A stretch of DNA of 13,441 bases from contig CAIZGQ010000193.1 in NCBI GenBank assembly GCA_903932565.1, positions 1 to 13,441 on the forward strand. Reading direction: 5' to 3'. The notes below the pieces were generated by a model that saw nothing but the letters and a program-made list of their open reading frames with translations, was not told the origin of the DNA and ran no database searches. Every line of letters begins with the position of its first letter. The first letter of the stretch is position 1. Positions 13,020 to 13,441 of the stretch are shown here, piece by piece. The stretch is from an uncultured Hyphomicrobiales bacterium. Its GTDB lineage: Bacteria; Pseudomonadota; Alphaproteobacteria; Rhizobiales; Beijerinckiaceae. A program made the position numbers and the translations under genes.

Positions 13020-13441
13020 ATGGCCGGTCGCCAAGCCAAACGCATCTCGCCAATGATGCTGCGACGCATCTTGCGACATGTTCGCATCACATCGTCCTAC
13101 CCAGACAGAGATCAGGTGATCGTTCTGCTTTCGGTCAAAGCCGGTCTACGGGCCTGCGAAATAGCCCGTCTTGAATGGTCTATGATTTTGGACGCGAGAG
13201 GAAAGATTGCCGATCTCGTCTCCGTTCCAGATACGATAGCCAAGGGTGGGTCGGGACGCCGCGTGCCATTGCATGCGGACCTGAAGAGCGCCCTGCTCCG
13301 GTTGAAAAAAGGAGAAGCGCCAAGTGGGCCGTTAATCCGGTCATTTCGCGGTGGACGCATGCAGCCCAACAGCATCGTCAACTGGTTCGTCGTGCTGTTC
13401 AAGGAGCTGGGCTACGAAGGCTGCTCGTCTCACTCAGGGCG
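13020..13441 (+). CDS. Tyrosine recombinase / phage-type integrase catalytic domain (3' end outside window)
   Basis: The frame starts at ATG 13020 with AGGAG about 8 bases upstream and is still open at the window edge (140 full codons). Visible catalytic features are Arg 44 in VKAGLRACEIARLEW (box I Arg), Lys 75 in DTIAKGGSGRRVPLH (beta-hairpin Lys), and His 138 in CSSHSG, where the box II HxxR motif begins. The second Arg, the last His/Trp and the Tyr nucleophile lie outside. Only about 25 residues precede the catalytic fold, so the N-terminal SAM-like core-binding domain found in most integrases is absent. This could be a naturally short recombinase of the type seen in some alphaproteobacterial elements or an N-terminally shortened copy. 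It is the third gene of the module that begins at 11723. Confidence 0.85.
   Translation, partial: MAGRQAKRISPMMLRRILRHVRITSSYPDRDQVIVLLSVKAGLRACEIARLEWSMILDARGKIADLVSVPDTIAKGGSGRRVPLHADLKSALLRLKKGEAPSGPLIRSFRGGRMQPNSIVNWFVVLFKELGYEGCSSHSG

Overview
The window looks like an accessory segment of an alphaproteobacterial genome (Rhizobiales or a relative). This is inferred from the moderate-to-high GC content, protein families common in soil Rhizobiales (NitT/TauT ABC importer, Bug/TctC binding proteins, DUF3768) and short, tightly packed operons. No rRNA, tRNA or CRISPR array was seen.

Positions 1-3590 (+) hold a compact operon. It comprises the end of an ABC substrate-binding protein gene, a NitT/TauT-type permease and its ATPase (ATGA overlap), an isochorismatase-fold cysteine hydrolase and a PuuE-like NodB-fold deacetylase/amidohydrolase. 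It reads as uptake plus C-N bond hydrolysis of a small nitrogen-containing or sulfonated compound.

Positions 3678-5807 (-) hold two different Bug/TctC periplasmic binding-protein genes in tandem and convergent with the first operon. Upstream of them is a regulatory region with repeated TTGGTACA boxes. To its right (+) are an N-terminally truncated CoxS-like [2Fe-2S] subunit, an alpha/beta hydrolase of the 2,6-dihydropseudooxynicotine-hydrolase/FrsA type, and an unannotated frameshifted fragment resembling 4,5-dihydroxyphthalate decarboxylase-like proteins. Intact tctB and tctA membrane genes follow. The intact parts give a tripartite tricarboxylate-type transporter (TctA and TctB with one of the two TctC-like proteins) and a carbon-bond hydrolase. 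The broken parts suggest that a former catabolic cluster, perhaps for an N-heteroaromatic or aromatic acid, has decayed.

Positions 10054-11722 are gene-poor: a small putative exported protein, a serine-resolvase C-terminal remnant interrupted by a nonsense codon, and a perfect 16-bp inverted repeat exactly where recognisable resolvase similarity begins. From 11604 a sigma70-like promoter leads into a likely mobile-island module: an unrecognised protein with a Pro/Ala-rich linker and a Tudor/SH3-like C-terminus, a DUF3768 protein, and a tyrosine recombinase that starts directly in the catalytic domain and runs off the window.

No complete new defence or other system can be demonstrated. The most interesting unexplained parts are the three-gene integrase-linked module and the decayed catabolic cluster with its hidden gene fragments.
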